Below, one piece after another: positions 10,527 to 21,156 of a stretch of 64,000 nucleotides of DNA (positions are counted from its first letter, which is position 1; each line of letters begins with the position of its first letter). Position numbers and translations under genes: made by a program. This stretch comes from Siphonodentalium dalli (lineage: Eukaryota > Mollusca > Scaphopoda > Gadilida > Siphonodentaliidae): the NCBI GenBank assembly GCA_032622095.1, contig CP136062.1:194749887-194813886 (forward strand), written 5' to 3'. The notes below the pieces were generated by a model. The model was not told the origin of the DNA, made no database searches, and was given only the letters and a program-made list of their open reading frames with translations.

Positions 10527-11250
10527 TAGTCGGAGAAGGCGAAAAACATGGTGAACCTAGAAGAAATTGGTAGAGAAGTGATTTGTATGTCATTGGACGC
10601 GGGAATATCTCCCGAATAATATATCCAAAATCCGCTAAAATCCGCTTTGAGCAATTTTTTCTACATCACTTTAAAATAGGGGTCCCCTTTCAAATATGTG
10701 TGCTGATTTTCTAATGAGTTATTTATTGGCAAACATTGGGTACCAAGATAACATTGATATATTATTGTAACTGTGATATGTATTACATCCAGTATATATT
10801 TAACGTTGTAAATAAGTCAATATTGGCCACAGTTTCCGCGAAATTTTAATTTTTTTAACGAGAATATCATTCAGTTTCGCAAAAATGTGTCGCGTTTTCA
10901 AAAATATATCCGAGTATATGGTACATTTTTTGGAGATTTGTCAATCTAATGTGTCGCAAATGATCTTAAAATGTGCACAAGCATGTCCTGAATACGTCAA
11001 TATAAAACGTGGATAATTTAATTAAACATAGAGTACAAATATCTGAAAAATATTAACCCTACCCCCAAAACATGACATTTTAGGTAAAATATTGGAAAAA
11101 ATAAAATACTTAAAATTATAACACTACCTATTTATTGATTAACTGTGGGGTATTTGTAATACTTCTAAATCATTTTGGTAGCATGTTTATAGAAAAGTAG
11201 TGGTTATTTTATGAATATAACAGAGAACACCCGTATAGTATATGTAAATT
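10527..11250 (+). repeat. Element A left long inverted repeat
   Basis: It pairs with 14790-15472 over ~700 bp at moderate identity, with small indels. The arms are diverged, so the copy is old. A second weaker copy of the CCAAAATCC motif lies just inside at ~11355. Confidence 0.8.
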
Positions 11251-11933
11251 GACCCAATAAAAGGCGAGCAATTGTTAACTCAGCTGCTGAACTTGATATA
11301 AATATTTTCAGAACCGAGTTTGGGGCAGGTTTGTGGTGGATATCTCATGATATTCCAAAATCCACCTAAATCCGACTGGGAAATAATGAACCTGAGAACT
11401 GTGCAGGGGGGGGGGGGGGGGGCTCACATTTAAACCATTTTGTTTTGATTCTCCCATGCAATCACACTGAATGGCTATTACACATGGAGTTAGTAAAGAG
11501 CGTCAAATATGATCTTCATGCGTCATAATGTATAGTGATGCTACACCAAACAATGTAGCATTGTGTACTGAACTATTCGTATCCAAATGCTCTTTGTTAA
11601 TTGGTCAGGCATCCGCCACCCACAAAGCATCGACACATTTTGTCACTTGTATGCAACTCTCGCTCACATCGCAAAGCTACTTCGCAGCACTATAATCATA
11701 TCGATACACGTGTATTAATATTTATATATTAAATTGTTTTGTCAAACTTCGTCTCCTGCTGAAACCTAACGGTGTCAACGAACGCTAGAGACAATTTGAT
11801 TGTAATTCTCACTTGTTAAGCTATCTCGGCGAGAGTGTTGTAATTCATTGTTTTATTAGAATCACATTTTCTATCATTTGAGATTAATCATAGTTTATTT
11901 GAGTGTCATATTAATAGGTGTATTATTATATAT
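11251..11933 (+). promoter_or_regulatory. Upstream region of element A gene
   Basis: This is a non-coding interval between the TIR and the gene. It contains a 17-bp poly-G run (11406-11422), a GTAAAGAGCG motif (~11494) and an inverted GCTCTTTGTTAATTGG (~11591). It is probably the 5' leader and promoter; no TATA box or initiator can be fixed. Confidence 0.3.
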
Positions 11934-14570
11934 ATGTCTGAGGAATTGGCATCAGGGGACACTAGTCATTTATCGGCTGACTTATGTGTCATATGTAGTA
12001 TTGGGTTTGATAAAGAGCAGTCAGTTGCTGTTTCGGAGAAAAGGCATATTAACCCTAATTAGTTTCGGCGTCGTGCTTTACTTAAATAGTCGCATTAGTG
12101 CAAGTCCTATTAGAAATGTGTTGCTACATAGAAAATGCAGACGTGATTTTACAGATTCTAAGAGAGGTTTGTGCAGTGCTAGTGGCAATGTTGAGATGTC
12201 ATCGACAAAATCGAGTCAGATCTAGCCTGTTACCTTTCAATTACAAAGATGACTGCTTGATATGTGGACAACATGCCCATAAATTCTCTTAGAACACAAG
12301 TTCGAAGTGTCACCACACTTCCAGTGCGCGACAAGTTATTAGAGTGTTGCGCGAAAAGGGGGGAGTCGTTGATCTTTCTGTCCAAACAAAACATTATGGT
12401 TGTATTGATCTGGTTGCGGCTGAAGCTGTTTACCATGACAGTTGTCTCACTCGTTTCATGTTGAAAACAGATATCACAGTATCAACGGATCGAAAGCCAC
12501 AGTCCGGTCGGAAAACAGACTATGAAATGCAGCAATGGTTTCAAATGGTCTGTGAGTGGATTGAGTCAGAATCTGGTGACGAATTATACACTCTCTATGA
12601 ACTTCATAGTAAGATGGTAGAATTATCTGGTGTGTCCGAAGTATATTCCATAAAATGGCTAAAGGAGAAGTTACTTGACCACTATCGGGCCTACCTAGTT
12701 TTTGCTGAAGTGGATGGTCGAAGCAACGTTATTTGTTTCAGAAATATGGCCAATTTCATAATCAATGATAAGTGGTACGCCGAGAAAAACATGACATTGA
12801 GGAAGAAGCCGAGAGGATAGTAATGGCAGCTGCCAATATTACCAGAGCTCAATTGAGTGAGATGGAGTACAGTGTACGTGGATGACATTTCTGATGTTGA
12901 GCGAGGTAATCGTTTGATCACAGCCCACCTGCTAACTCTGTTGAAAGTTCTGGTTCCTTTAGACTTGAAGCAAATTAGTATTGGCCAGTCTATTATTCAA
13001 GCAGCACGACCACGATCAGTGGTATCACCGATTTTATTCGGCCTTGGTGTCGACCTGGACCATATATTTGGGTCCAAATGGCTTGTAACGGAACTATCGC
13101 GATTAGGCTTCTCGAATAATTACGCTGAAGTTGAGTTGTACAAGCAGTCAATAATCCAGGCCGAAGATGACGACAGTGTTCTTGCTTCATATTTCTCAGG
13201 GGCGTTCACGCAGTGGGTTGCAGATAACGTGGACCATAATGTTGCAACACTAGATGGTCACGTGATATTTCATGCAATGTAAATAATTTCTACATGCGAT
13301 GATTCCCCACTACAACCAAGACAACAGTTAGTCATAAGACAACCAAGATCCAAGGTTGATGCTATTGTGAAAGGCAAAGGAGTGCCTATTCACCAATACA
13401 TGAGTTGTCCCAAAAAGTGACTTTCAATAGTCACATACAAGCCCCTGCTCCAGATCCAGTTCGTACATACATTGCCCCAGATATCAATTCAGATTTGCTC
13501 TTGCATGCAGGGCGGCTTTTCAGTAAGCGAGCAAACCTAGACCCAATTGGTCGGGTAATATGGAACATATATTCTACGAGTGCCAAAATGTAACAAGTTA
13601 ACATCGGCTGTCGTCGAATAACCAGATATAGTACTGCCTGACATAACGGATACAGAATCAGCGGGGCGAAATTGTCAACGCTGTAGACAACGAAACTGGT
13701 CTTCTGTCTGACACTGACAACGTTTTGGAAACACTTGATCCACATGTTGGACAGATATCAAAACTGACAATCTCGGACACCAGATGGGAAAGAGGTAATT
13801 GTTGTGGCCGATGGCACTGATTTGTTAATCCTCCTCTTGTACCATTGGAATGAAGACATGGCAGATATATACTTCCTTTCAAATGCAGGGAAGACAGTCA
13901 AGGGTGGTGTAGCTATCTGGAAAATCCAAGATATTGTGCAGAAGGATGACCAACATTATTTTTCTTTATGCCTGGACTGGATGCGGCACAACATCAGAAC
14001 ATACGGGCAAGGTAAAACAAGCATGCTAAAGAAAATAGAGTCGCCCGATATACAACACATGGCGAGTGTCATAAGCAACATACAGCTGACGAAAAACTCG
14101 TTGGCGATGTTGGTGTGAAATTGTTCATGATTTATGCTGGCAAAATGGATGACACGCTGAATGGTTTGAGGAAATTCATGGAAATGATTTCCTTGGCCAG
14201 AGGATTATTGGATCCGCAGAAATTACCACCGACGGAATGGGCAGCATATTTCCATAGCATAAGAGTTCACATGCAGGTTATGATATGGAAATCTCTGTGG
14301 GACACACATGGTCCCAACAGTATGGGGGTGGAAAACCCAAGGGACATAATTAGTTCCAGTCACGACAGACCTAGAAGCTGCACCCGATTCATTGCTAAAA
14401 TTTGTTCGTTGCAAGTGCAAGATAGTGAGTAGGAATTCTTGTGGGAATAACTCATGTTCATGTAGAAAAAGTGGACTCCAGTGTGCTATAGCCTGCGGTG
14501 ACTGTCGTGGTGATGGCTGTAAAAATTCGGAGGAAATTCTCATTGCTGAAGGCGAGTCTGAGAGGTGAAA
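11934..14570 (+). pseudogene. Element A gene: XPG/PIN-like nuclease and Cys-rich protein, decayed
   Basis: The protein is spread over all three plus frames. A 42-aa piece starting at ATG 11934 has a CVIC zinc-knuckle start; CLICGQ follows at ~12255. The block with DLVAAEAVYHDSCL runs 12344-12820, and ADNVDHNVATLDG lies at 13220-13260. A nuclease-like VIVVADGTDLLILLLYHW is at 13795-13850, GQGKTSMLKK near 14010, and LPPTEWAAYFHS at 14115-14432. It ends in nine cysteines spaced C-x-C-x7-C-x4-C-x-C-x6-C-x3-C-x2-C-x4-C (14408-14560). This architecture is a multi-copy uncharacterised family in invertebrates and fish. At least six frameshifts or stops make it non-functional. The Asp-x-x-Asp strand plus acidic helix resembles the XPG/FEN/PIN fold, hence the nuclease suggestion. 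Confidence 0.7.
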
Positions 14571-14739
14571 GTGGAACACAAATATGACAAAACATTACAT
14601 TCTCTAAATTTTGGTCCCTATTATGACACCCATCTTGGATTATGAAGGTCACGTTGTAACACATTACGACAGTGTGTGTATGAACTGCTGTTCTGATTAG
14701 TAAAATACATCAGATATTATGCTATGAGTAGTTATACCA

Positions 14740-14790
14740 GGTTCAATGGTCGAGTTGATAATGTTTTGCCTTTTCCGACTATATACATTG
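14740..14790 (-). repeat. Internal TIR-terminus-like sequence
   Basis: Read on the minus strand it begins TATAGTCGGAAAAGGCAAAA, nearly the outer terminus of element A. It sits at the inner edge of the right TIR. It may be a duplicated end or the relic of a nested relative. Confidence 0.5.
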
Positions 14791-15472
14791 TATATATTAT
14801 AATATCGGGGTTTCTCTGTCATATTCACAACATAACCAACACTCTTCTATAAACATGTCCCTATAATGACTTTAAAGTATTACGCATACATCATAGTTAA
14901 TCAATAAATAGTTAGTGTTATATTTTAAGTGTTTTTATATTTTCCATTTTTTTACCTGAAATTTTATTTTTTGGGGGTAGGGTTAATATTTTTCAGATAT
15001 TCGTGCTCTATTATTAATTAAATTATACATATTTCATACTGTTGTATTGAGGACATGCATGTGCATATTATAATGCTATTTGCGATACATTCGATTATCA
15101 AATTTCCAAAAAATATGCAAATTACTCGGAGATATTTTTGAAAATGTGAATGATAATTTCGTAAAAAATATTAAAATAGGGCCGAAATTTTCATCAATAT
15201 TGACTAATATATAAAGGGTAATATAGACTGGGGTAATACTAGTAACAATTATAGTTATCTGTCAATGTCATCTTGGTACCCACTGTTTTACAATTTATTG
15301 CGAATTTGAGAATCAACACAAAGGTGACAATATTTCAAAGTGATGTAGAAAAAATTGCTCAAAGCGGATTTTAGCGGATTTTGGATATGTTGTTCTGGAT
15401 ATGTTCCCGCGTTCAATGACATAAATATCGCTTCTCTACCAATTTCTTCTAGGTCCAACCCTTCTCCGGCTA
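14790..15472 (-). repeat. Element A right long inverted repeat
   Basis: This is the inverted partner of 10527-11250, ending at CCGGCTA. The block TTAATATTTTTCAGATAT (~14983) pairs with ATATCTGAAAAATATTAA (~11039). Confidence 0.8.
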
Positions 15473-15479
15473 TACTAAA

Positions 15480-17040
15480 GGTGGTTATGTATTCGTTTGG
15501 TGGAAATCAGCGACAAAACTATTTCACCATATTTTTTAAATCCCCCCCCACCAACAACGTCATTTTAGAAAATTTTAACCCGCACCATTATCTTCCTTGT
15601 AAACAGTTACCCCTCTTAGAACGCCTTGGTGCCATCTCGATTGTACCGCGTGAAGTTATATATAGAACGCACACAGACAGACAAAAAGACAGACAGACAG
15701 AATGATTTTATGTCTTGTATCATTTGAGAAGAACGTGTCTGAATTTGATGGTAATTGGTACAAAAAATATTTTGTATCAGTTTTAGTGACCCTCCCGTCC
15801 CTATTTCGGACTCAAGCTGCACACACTAAGACTCATTAGAGATTAGAGATGCATACATATGAAATTGGTGAAAATTGGCGAGTATACAAATTCGTATCAA
15901 ACTTAAGGTCCCCATATCTCTCACCCATAGGGCACCAATTTGGTGTATCTAAACCACACGATAAGATTCCTCGTATCACGGAGAATAATATGTATCAATC
16001 TGGTGGAAATCGGCACTAAACATATAGATATAATTTTGTGTGTCCCTCTCATCTCTATACACCCCTGACTCGAATGGCCCCACTTGTGACATCCTTAAAC
16101 CACACGATTACACTCCTGATATCATGGAGATGATTGTTTATAAGTTTGGTGATAATTATGTTTATCAAATTTGGTGCCAATCCCTCACCTCTCACCCAAA
16201 CAGCACCACTATGGTGTCTTTAAATCACGATTAGATTCCTCGTATCATGGATAAGAATGTGTATCAATTTGGTGGAAATTGGCGTAAAAAAATTGTGCAT
16301 CAATTTTGGTGCCCCTGTCCCTTTCAATGCAACCCTGTCTCGAATGAGGCCACATTTGACAGATAAAAGCCACACCATTAGACTCATCATACCATGTGGA
16401 TGATTTTGTATAAGTGTGGTGGCAATCGGCGACTTATTATCAAATTTAGTGCCCACCCCTCCCAATCTCTCATCCAAAAACAACAATTAGGCGTTGTTAA
16501 ATCGCACAATTAGATTCCTTGTATCATGAAGAAGAATATATATCAATTTGGTGGAAATCGGCGTTAAAATTAGTTTTATCAATTTTGGTGCCCCTCTCCC
16601 CTTCCGTTCATCCCTGACACAAACGACGCCACTTTTGACATATTTAAACCACACCGTTGGATTCTTCATATCATGGGGATGATTATATGTAAGTTTCGTG
16701 GCAATCGGCGACAGAAAACAAATCTGCCCCCTTCCGGGCACCCCTGACGCGAACGGCGCGACTTTTGCCATATTTAAACCACGCCATTAGATTCCTCATA
16801 TTATTGGGATGACTATATATAAGTTTGGTGGCAATCGGCAACAATTATTTTTTCTGCCCCTCCCCGTTTTCTGCCCCTGACAACAACGGCGTCACTTTAG
16901 AAAATTCTAACCCCGACCATTATCTTTCTCGTAAAAAGCTACTCCTAGTAGACCCCTTTGGCATCATCTAGATGGTCCCCTGTGAATTTCTATAGAACAC
17001 AGACAGACAGACAGACATTCGCAAATATAGATATAGATTC
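15480..17040 (+). repeat. ~140-bp tandem repeats ending in an ACAGACAG tail
   Basis: Seven or more units share AACCACACNATTAGATTCCT, ATCATGG and GTTTGGTGGAAATCGGCG, at spacings of 123-151 bp. ACAGACAGACAG tails occur at ~15670 and ~17005. The overall form (ACTAGCAGG...CCCGG start, ACAGACAG end) matches a widespread invertebrate retroelement type; a start-like ACTAGCAGGGTTACCCGGCG is at ~7074. ORFs here are by-products of the repeat. Confidence 0.7.
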
Positions 17041-17266
17041 TTGTCTTAATTGAAAATTAACTCTGAATTCCCCATTCAAATGTTTCCACTTCACCTCCTC
17101 CTTAATCCCCGGACACGAGCCGGATTATGACAAAGACGAACATCTAATACTCGATATAATATGGGTCCCAAACTGCCATATGGATATAATTTCACATGAA
17201 ATTAATATTTCCGACGTTAAATTAAACTATTAATTGCTCGCTTCTTCGGTTACTTGCCGAGAATTA

Positions 17267-18106
17267 TAGTCCGTGGGCCAATTCTCCTAAAGCCTCTAGT
17301 TTAGAAGTGGCTGCACCCCCCTCCAACAAAGGTTTTTATATATCAAATTAAAGGTAATTATATGATGCATCAATTTTGCTTGTTGCCCGCTTCAGAATGT
17401 GTCCCAAAGTAGATTTTTCAGGGAAGACAACTCCTACCCCTAAAATAAAATAAAAATTTCTTCGAGTACCAGTGTCAGCGTATAGAAAAATGACTGCGGT
17501 TATAAAGTGAACAAGACATCGTTTATATTAATTATAGATCACCATAAAACAACATGTGACACAACACTGGACCAATGTATAAGCTAGTTAGAAAAAAATG
17601 CGATAAATATTTTGAAATTGCGAAAAATTGCTTGGATTTTGAAAAATAGTGTCACATATAATTGGCAATAACTTGTGAAACAACACATGGTCTATTGACG
17701 GGCAACATGTCTAATAAATTGCCACAAAGACCTAGCAAAACAATTTGGATGATTGAATGCCAATTATATTTTTGTGAAAATGCGCTGTGGGCATAAACTT
17801 AACCCCACCCCCTAAAATATAATTTTCTTAGAAAAATGAATTGTATAGTTTACACTTAGAATGCCGCATGCAAAGAAGGCTTTAGGGGCATACAATGAAA
17901 CAACGTAGAGAATGATGAAGGGGAATTATAAACAACCTTGTCCGAACGTGTTGTGTTCTAAGATGATTAAATTTTGATAAGGGTATGGAAAAATCACACG
18001 AAGATACTGGTCCAGAATTTATAAATTCAAAAAACCGCACATGATCACTTTTTGGTCAACTATTTCATATTTTTTCAATTTTTATTAAAATATTTGTGCA
18101 AAGCCG

Positions 18107-18153
<47 letters not shown>

Positions 18154-18440
18154 CAACTGGTCACATATGGCTATCAAAGGCTGATGAGTGAGACGTTTAC
18201 AGAGAGTTATTTTCTTATTGTGTGCGCATTTTGTGACACTAGACACAAATGACGATATATACAGCTTCGGACACTTCATATTTGATAATTGTTTTAAGAT
18301 GGCGTCCAAAACGGCTACCAACATCTAAGATTTTCAAACTTACCGACACAAATTTAACTGGGTTCGTCATATGGGGATAAGGAATTGTTCATTAAGAAAT
18401 GCATTCACTGGTGCTTCTCAACAAACTGAAGAACTCTAAT
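17267..18440 (+). repeat. Element B left long inverted repeat
   Basis: Matched blocks with the right arm include CAAATTAAAGGTAAT, GAAAAATTGCTTGGATTTTG-like, TTAACCCCACCCCCTAAAAT, the (TA)n tract at ~18108-18151, and ATGGCGTCCAAAACGGC at ~18299. The arms are diverged and have indels. Confidence 0.82.
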
Positions 18441-19010
18441 ATCTTGTCTCAACTCATGTATTGTGATGAGTAATTCATTGACGAAAATGCCCAATAACTG
18501 TGCTCGTCCTCAGGGTAGCCATTTAAGTGAAAATTGGCACTACTTCGGTTATTCCATGCAGCTATCCTCACATTTTATACACCAGTACATCCTGACATGT
18601 CGGCGGCCAAATAACAATTCGCATGAATCATTGTAGCCAATTGACGCTTCGGCAGATATCGGCATTATCCAATCAGATAACGACACATATTCACTGAGAG
18701 CCTAGCGTGATTTCCGGTAACACATCAATGTTTGTTTACTAGCGTAGCAACACTCAAAATCGGCGGATGTTTGTTCGGATTAAAGTTCATTAAACATCAT
18801 TGTTTGTGTAATTAGCAAGACTATTAAATTTCATACTAAGTATCCGTGCATCACCTTATCATCCAATCAGAAAATGTTGTCATTTATTCCTGGGCTGGTG
18901 ATTAATTTCGACGCCCGGCGAGGTATTTCGTTTGTTTTGTTAACAGTTCATAAGGATAATTTGTTCGATGTGCACCAGAATATTTCCAAGCTGAGTTGGG
19001 TTTTCATAAA
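18441..19010 (+). promoter_or_regulatory. Leader upstream of the THAP-like exon
   Basis: There is no ORF. By position this is the promoter and 5' leader of the plus-strand gene whose ATG is at 19011. It is also the 3' side of the minus-strand SWIM gene; no further SWIM-gene exon (such as a YqaJ domain) could be recognised here. Confidence 0.3.
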
Positions 19011-19139
19011 ATGGTGAAAACGTGTCGCCATGGGAGGTGTAACACTGACAATCGATACCCGGATATATGTATCGGAGTGAATTTTATTCCGCTTGCGAAG
19101 CCGAAAGTTGACATTGACAAACTATGTTATTCTAATTGA
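19011..19139 (+). CDS. THAP-like zinc-finger N-terminal exon
   Basis: A 42-aa reading frame starts MVKTCRHGRC and continues with NRYPD, GVNFIPLAKPK and a Leu-Cys before a TGA. It matches the start of THAP-type DNA-binding domains: Met-Val, C-x4-C, then F-x-I/F-P-x-x-K near residue 25-31. The second C-x2-H half is missing, so either a splice donor lies near the end or the copy is truncated. THAP domains bind transposon ends in P and Kolobok-type transposases. It sits just downstream of the left TIR leader, as expected for the first exon of a transposon gene. Confidence 0.6.
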   Translation: MVKTCRHGRCNTDNRYPDICIGVNFIPLAKPKVDIDKLCYSN

Positions 19140-19436
19140 ATAGTTATTGTGATCTTATATCTGACTGCTAGAAAATTTGAGTAGGCAGTTCATATGAGGT
19201 GTGTTCACAGTTCGTGAGCTGCAACTGATTATGGGATTACGTAATGATGTAATTATGTGCAAAATGGGGTCTCAGTCCCGGCCCAATAAAACCACGTTTA
19301 ACCGGATCCATGTCATGCTAATCACCTTTGTTAATGAGTCTGCCAAATGACGAGAGTGTCACTTACACCATGGCTGCATTAGTAATGACGTGTGAAGTAA
19401 TTGATTAATAATGTGTTGTCTCAATGACAGTTATAC

Positions 19437-19670
19437 CTATAATCAACAAGGCTCATCACACTTGGCTTCTTTCTTTGTCGATCAGTTGGAAGTCTGGCCT
19501 TTGTTACACATAACTTGGTGATCACCACAGGCTCGATCTTGTCACCACGTGGAACAGACCACTGTTGAGGAACGGATGTACATGTCAGTTCTGATGGAAT
19601 ATATTTCAATCCATGTAGTTGCCATTGGTGTAAGGACAGAATAACACCCACCGCATGTGAACAACAACCA
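19437..19670 (-). CDS. SWIM zinc-finger gene, exon 2
   Basis: On the minus strand the exon begins after a CCGAAACAG acceptor and reads Gly-C-C-S-H-AVGVI, supplying the C-x-H half of the SWIM finger. It continues with the family-typical LTCTSVPQQW and VPRGDKIEPV and ends with a GTATAA donor at 19436. Its phase matches exon 1 exactly (GG|T). In relatives the SWIM domain is followed by a YqaJ-type nuclease; that part was not found in the window. The coding phase across the junction is intact, so the gene may be young or recently active. Confidence 0.68.
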
Positions 19671-20896
19671 CTGTTTCGGAAAAAAACAAAATCCTCAGAT
19701 GACAAGCTTGTTGGGTAGGGCCGGGGGTTGTATGTATTTCACAAAGTAAATCCCTCAAATATAACATTTTGGAATTGGGGTGAGTAAAGGTAATATAAGG
19801 TGAGCGCGTTTTAAACGTTTTATAGATATAAATTACCAATACAGAATCAGTGTGTATCAGCAGCACTGGGCCCGATTAGGTTTATAGGGCGAATCGAAAT
19901 GCGATTAGGTGACCCAAACAGACTTCTCTATATTTGTATTGTGTTCGTGTTTTTTATTTGATTTTAAAAAATAAATATTGTTTATACACCAACCAGACTT
20001 GAAGCTAATTTGTGTTGACAAACACAATAAATTTAGGTGGTGATAATAAATGTTGAATCTTACGTTTAAATCGTCATTTAGCTACATGCTGCGTGAATTA
20101 CAACATGCTGCGTGAATTACAACTACAAACACTAGAAGGCCGAAGGTATGACCACCGACTCCAGTTGTTTGGCAAGGTAGTGGACGGGCTGGTCCCGGCT
20201 ATCGACACCAAAGACCTGTTGAGACTAAACCAAAAAGTGGGTCGAAAAATCAAAGCTCGGAAGTTCGAGGGGTACGTATCAAAGAACTTTGTTTCTACGC
20301 AGGAGTGTAACAACTCAAAACCCTATGAACTAATCGACGCGCAGACTCCAGAATTCAAAAACTCATTCTTCCCTAAAACAATCAAGGACTGGAATACTCT
20401 GGAAGAAGACAGCATGCGATCCATCCAAATGACAATGGACGGAGAACCAGCTGAAAACAACAACAACACGTCCTAATCATCCCATCACACGCGCTTATAC
20501 ATCCGAACGGACCATGCGCGCATACCAATACAGATACAGATAGATACAAAATGCCGTTATGGTCAAATTAGTTTTGAAGAAATGTACGTTACAATGAAAA
20601 AATTCAAACGAGCAGCCTTGACGTCGCGCGTGATCGCTGATCGGGGAGGGGCGGCTTGACCAAAATCAGTAGCAACACAAATGTTCTGAGCGTCATAGCA
20701 TACGAACATAACGCTAAAATGTATAAAAACATCAAAATCACTCGTTATGAATAATAAGCTCGGAATTTACGTATCGGATATATATTCCACATATTGATCG
20801 TATAGTTTCGGCAAATGTATGGTGGGTTGCACAGCACAAACTTGTATATTCACAAAAAATAATCCAGCATTAAAAACATATACTTATTGCACTCAC
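19671..20896 (-). other. Intron of SWIM gene
   Basis: This 1,226-bp GT-AG intron has its donor GTGAGT at 20891-20896 and its acceptor AAACAG ending at 19671. It contains the opposite-strand LINE tail at 20093-20560. Confidence 0.65.
20085..20560 (+). pseudogene. 3' fragment of a LINE reverse transcriptase
   Basis: This 127-aa ORF (20093-20476) is the extreme C terminus of a non-LTR RT. It shows QTLEGRRYDHRLQLFGKV, LVPAIDTKDLLRL, and the hallmark SFFPKTIKDWNTL. Only the tail is present, as expected for a 5'-truncated insertion. A 19-bp ATGCTGCGTGAATTACAAC is duplicated in tandem at its start (20085-20122). A CAGATA-rich stretch at ~20530 may be the 3' tail. It lies inside the intron of the SWIM gene on the other strand. 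Confidence 0.78.
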
Positions 20897-21153
20897 CCAG
20901 CTTGACAAGAGCAGTGGCCATCGGAAATATTCGATGAATCAACCTCTAAATCAATCTGGAGTGGACTTTCATTTTTCCGCTGGTTTCGGTGACATTTTGC
21001 TCCAACAAACAGTTTATTTTCCAACTTATTTATTGACACGTTGTGGACATAACCTTCGCCATAGTATCTGAAACCTTGCTGACGGGATTTTAAAGATGTT
21101 CCCACCGAATTAAAAGATATTTTATCGAAATTGTCCGGCAAATCCGACAGCTC
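20897..21153 (-). CDS. SWIM zinc-finger gene, exon 1
   Basis: The frame opens after a TAG at 21154-21156 and has the family blocks SLKSRQQGF, YYGEGYVHNV, KCHRNQRKN, and the SWIM half GHCSCQAG at its end. A perfect GGTGAGT donor follows. The C-x-C here plus C-x-H in exon 2 makes a complete SWIM finger, a DNA/protein-binding domain often fused to a YqaJ-like nuclease in invertebrate multi-copy genes. The true start is unknown: no ATG is in frame, so an upstream exon is likely. Confidence 0.66.
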
Positions 21154-21156
21154 CTA

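Larger units (their letters stand above)
10527..15472 (+). mobile_element. Element A: long-TIR DNA transposon (Academ-like candidate)
   Basis: This element of ~4.95 kb has inverted repeats of about 700 bp (10527-11250 and 14790-15472) ending in TAGTCGGAGAAGG / TAGCCGGAGAAGG. Distinct matched blocks include CCAAAATCCGCTAAAATC and AACCCTACCCCCAAAA. The interior carries one decayed gene (11934-14570). The flanking triplets do not form a clean target duplication. The long TIRs and XPG-like gene resemble Academ transposons; this assignment is inference. Confidence 0.75.
6720..17101. mobile_element. 10.4-kb TTAA-bounded composite with ~45-bp inverted ends
   Basis: The left end (AGTGGAAACATTTGAATGGGG at 6731-6751, then GAATTCAG) and the right end (17060-17095) are inverted copies. 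TTAA lies outside both (6716-6719 and 17102-17105). The left TTAA is shared with the piggyBac-like MITE. I infer an original small TTAA element later inflated by nested insertions (7.5-9.7, 10.5-15.5 and the 15.5-17.0 array). Confidence 0.6.

Noticed and set aside
15355-15705. 116-aa plus-strand ORF
   Set aside because: It spans the junction of the element A TIR and the tandem-repeat retroelement, so it cannot be one gene.
18052-18324. ORFs on both strands with (YI)n runs
   Set aside because: They are produced by the (TA)n microsatellite in the left TIR of element B.
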